DNA from: CAZZEX01 sp964653285
Lineage (GTDB): Bacteria > Chloroflexota > Anaerolineae > B4-G1
DNA length: 23,983 nucleotides
NCBI GenBank assembly: GCA_964653285.1
Contig: CAZZEX010000076.1
Location: 1 to 23,983, forward strand
Direction of reading: 5' to 3'
In this document: positions 22,801 to 23,983 of the stretch, piece after piece
Layout: the number at the start of each line of letters is the position of its first letter
How positions within the stretch are numbered: position 1 is the first letter of the stretch
The notes under the pieces: generated by a model
The model's input: the letters and a program-made list of their open reading frames with translations, nothing else
What the model was told of the DNA's origin: nothing
Database searches by the model: none
Program-made: the position numbers and the translations under genes

Positions 22801-23422
22801 TGACCATCCAGGCTACCAACTCACCCCGAAAGACGACGTCGGTTTGGTAACGTTTGTGGAGTGCATCTACCGTATGAAATACGATCGTATCCAGCGCCGT
22901 GTCCAACATCTCGATAAAGCGCGCGTCCAGCGGCTTGACGGACAGAACTTGTAGACCACGGTGGATGTCGGCAAAGGAGGTGAGGAATTCTTCAAGAAAG
23001 GTCTTGATCTTTTCCTGAACTGGAGTAAGCGAGAGTTGTTTGTTGTCGTGGATGTCCACGACCTCAAACAGACGTTGGTCGCGCTGAATGAGGGGAACGC
23101 CTGGCTCGAACGTTTTCCACAACACTAAACGATTGACGTTCCAGGTGAAGAAGTACCCCACGCCTTCGTCATCGGCCTTTTCGTGCGCGTCAATGACCAC
23201 GGCCTCGTTGTATGGCGTGAGACCATCGGGCTTGTCTGGCAGCTTGATCTCGCCGGTCAAAGCCAGGTTGCCGTCCCGATCGTAGAGCGTCAGATCGCGG
23301 CGCTTGCGCCTGCCTTTGGTGCTCTCCTCAATAGTCGCCTCTCCGAAAGGCAAGTCAAGCCGTTTGCCCAGAATCTCATCTATCCAGTTGGTAACATGGT
23401 TAACGAATGTAAGTTCATACAT
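19805..23422 (-). CDS. Type IIG-like restriction-modification enzyme (nuclease-N6-adenine methyltransferase fusion)
   Basis: 1205 residues, ATG 23422. No clear Shine-Dalgarno is seen, and an upstream in-frame stop near 23480 limits the start. The N-terminal domain has a PD-(D/E)xK-like core: RRDLTLYD (Asp43) and LTGEIKLP (Glu58, Lys60). A helical connector follows. The gamma-class methyltransferase has motif I DPACGGGTFL (371-380), GVDISPFAA, and catalytic NPPY (482-485, in VVVGNPPYVRQED). The C-terminal half (about 640-1000) holds the target-recognition region, and the last ~200 residues are a charged helical tail. Fused enzymes of this plan both cut and methylate, using SAM, and need no separate S or R gene. 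PglX-like methylases are an alternative, but the ExK motif argues for an active nuclease. Somewhat lower GC than mutL suggests acquisition. Confidence 0.85.
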   Translation of the reverse strand: MYELTFVNHVTNWIDEILGKRLDLPFGEATIEESTKGRRKRRDLTLYDRDGNLALTGEIKLPDKPDGLTPYNEAVVIDAHEKADDEGVGYFFTWNVNRLVLWKTFEPGVPLIQRDQRLFEVVDIHDNKQLSLTPVQEKIKTFLEEFLTSFADIHRGLQVLSVKPLDARFIEMLDTALDTIVFHTVDALHKRYQTDVVFRGELVAWMVNEMGWTHSEETLVVDLERAAKTSCYRLVNKLMFYNALRRRYSDKLPTIAFGPLEDTGEKMHQALNEFFEKAIWASGDYETVYLRNFADTLPFLAPVALAGWRNLIDHIDAYDFTRLNYDIVGRVFERLISPQERHRYGQHYTMPDLVDVINGFCIRQPDAIVADPACGGGTFLVRAYARKKQLSGGTLSHAQLLEQIYGVDISPFAAHLALINLAARDLDNEPNYPRVAVEDFFNVRRGHPVFQIPAQGVLKVEGLGNNQQVHIPIDQVDVVVGNPPYVRQEDIDHILRVKGAPNKPYKEFLKELFYEEWGKGAPKPSARSDLYIYFWPHGAHFLPEGGYIGLLTGSGWLDNEYGFKLQEFILERFQVLAVLESDVEPWFTEARVNTAATILRRTDDPQTRADNDIKFVLLRQPLSQLLPQTENEAVRQQAVDALVAEIEGLTESINDDHWRVRVVNQGQLTLEGWEFKDEGAELPADWDGDWAVLREQEGRYAGTKWSIYLRAPDLFFELLDAFRDRLAPLRDVARVKYGVKSGADKFFYVQDITDGLDNETLAEVYGLARSQTESVRVVKAGDGSAHRIEAQYLKPLIFNVMEVKGLVIDPAALNKKVLAVSESPEALHGTDVLNYIRYGEQEGFHERPTCASRVSDNPDNPRQWYDLRPPEPGTVLWPQAHQYRHIVPLNPKGYTCNKRFFNVYPKHDTNPKVLAALLNSTLTWFFKDSYARSVGREGYLDTDVFITKMIPVVQARDLREELQQRLVKAFDAVSQRPALPIYPMGDELEQADRVELDDAMFEALGVSDPTERQRWRERVYDELKRLYKRKRELEEIAMQNRIKAARTKRTASARTLARETWREMDKSVFRRFPDGFVLPDTPTKKFRLPEGEVQVGQELFTGAGALGQGYIMIGEDLRYAGSMIKAEFIQAWQEAGNTGTVHIPEGDEVCQQVLDAYQQYREEIQDDILRWARSRTADERLQMRVTSLLWQYIGEYVQSQTSEAG

Positions 23423-23513
23423 TTGCCATCGGATGCCGTTTATCCGCCCTCTGCGGCGAACAGATTTGTGCTATCTCTATCGGCTCCTTGGGATTTCGCG
23501 GGGTTGGGATATT

Positions 23514-23570
23514 GGAGTCCCCAACTTGTTGGGGGTGTGGCGCAAAGAACCTGAACAAGTTCGGGACTCC
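23514..23570. repeat. Nested inverted repeat in intergenic DNA
   Basis: Arm 23514-23531 and arm 23553-23570 are inverted copies matching at 16 of 18 positions around a 21-nt loop. Each arm also folds alone: CCCCAA-CTTG-TTGGGG on the left and GAAC-AA-GTTC on the right. It lies ~90-150 bp upstream of the R-M start and looks like a REP/MITE-type element or a bidirectional structure between the two minus-strand genes. Confidence 0.6.
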
Positions 23571-23696
23571 GATGCGTCATCCACGCAAAGTCCCAGAGAG
23601 CCTCTCTATCTTCTTCTCTCCCGCCGTTTCATCATCCGCTTATCTGCTCCCATCTGTTGTTTTTCGCCCTGCTTCCCCAGGCCCAGACGAGGGCAG

Positions 23697-23983
23697 TTAC
23701 CTTGCCCCCAATGTCTGCAACTGTTCCTCCGCCTGCTGCCGCCAGTAGGGGTCGTTGCTCAGCTCCAGAACCTTCTTGAAGTCAGCAATGGCCTTCTCTT
23801 TCTCCCCTGTCCGCTTGTAGGCACGCCCGCGGTTGTAGTAGGCCGCGGCGTCGTCGGGCTGGAGTTGGATGGCCTGATCGTAGTCGGCGATGGCTTGGTC
23901 GTAGTCGCCCTTGTAGGCGTAGGCGCCCCCGCGGTTGCCGTAGGCCTCGGCATAGTCGGGCTGGAGTTGGATGGCCTGGTCGT
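23697..23983 (-). CDS. TPR-repeat protein, C-terminal fragment (5' end outside window)
   Basis: The minus-strand frame is open from the right edge to a TAA at 23699-23697, covering the last ~94 residues. It contains tandem 34-residue tetratricopeptide units with the usual consensus: YNRGRAYKRTGEKEKAIADF and, before it, YGNRGGAYAYKGDYDQAIAD, each followed by ...AIQLQPD or VLELSND. The unit DYDQAIQLQPD is repeated nearly unchanged at DNA level. It ends with a capping helix (YWRQAAEEQLQTLGAR). TPR arrays are protein-binding scaffolds; the function depends on the missing N-terminus. No start codon falls inside the window because the gene continues beyond it. Confidence 0.85.
   Translation of the reverse strand, partial: DQAIQLQPDYAEAYGNRGGAYAYKGDYDQAIADYDQAIQLQPDDAAAYYNRGRAYKRTGEKEKAIADFKKVLELSNDPYWRQQAEEQLQTLGAR

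Overview
The window looks like a chromosomal segment from a GC-rich bacterium, most likely a member of the Chloroflexota (Anaerolineae-like). That placement is an inference from style and neighbourhood: sigma70-type promoters with 17-bp spacers, Shine-Dalgarno starts, Pro/Thr-rich (PTPTP) linkers in surface proteins, DUF4352 and cohesin/LysM lipoproteins, a DUF348/G5/3D protein beside rsmA, and paired STAND/NACHT ATPases. No marker gene was compared with a database.

Layout. (1) 1-545: 3' end of a HerA-like hexameric ATPase. (2) About 546-6600: an accessory block with visibly lower GC than its flanks. It holds a toxin-antitoxin pair whose TumE-like toxin carries an internal in-frame deletion, a membrane-anchored DUF4352 protein, a NERD-nuclease/UvrD-type helicase with a +1 frameshift, and an MNT-HEPN toxin-antitoxin operon on the minus strand. 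Two sets of near-identical short direct repeats bracket parts of this block: a 26-nt piece of the herA 3' end (495-520 and 5777-5802), and a promoter/leader segment (716-744 and 5656-5684). (3) 6630-12712: SbcD/Mre11-like nuclease, then a P-loop ATPase with a Gly/Ala-rich hydrophobic hairpin, then a NACHT protein with about ten 33-residue HEAT repeats. These three genes are co-oriented and closely spaced, and they are the best candidate for an uncharacterised defence module.

(4) 12793-17857: housekeeping and envelope genes. An NAD-dependent sugar epimerase (+) converges on a minus-strand cluster of a DUF348/G5/3D cell-wall protein, rsmA (16S rRNA dimethyltransferase) and a cohesin-LysM lipoprotein. 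The small SRP RNA (ffs) lies just upstream on the same strand. (5) 17858-19636: mutL with the endonuclease motif. (6) 19805-23422: a single-chain type IIG-like restriction-modification enzyme on the minus strand. (7) 23697-23983: C-terminal end of a TPR protein on the minus strand, cut by the window edge.

How the parts may work together: HerA and SbcD/Mre11 are DNA-end-processing partners in many prokaryotes. Here the herA and sbcD genes are separated by about 6 kb of toxin-antitoxin and helicase genes. Downstream lies a STAND/NACHT pair typical of pathogen-sensing immunity, and a type IIG R-M enzyme sits further along. The left half therefore reads as a defence island built around a DNA-repair locus, and the right half is mostly core genes with one R-M insertion.
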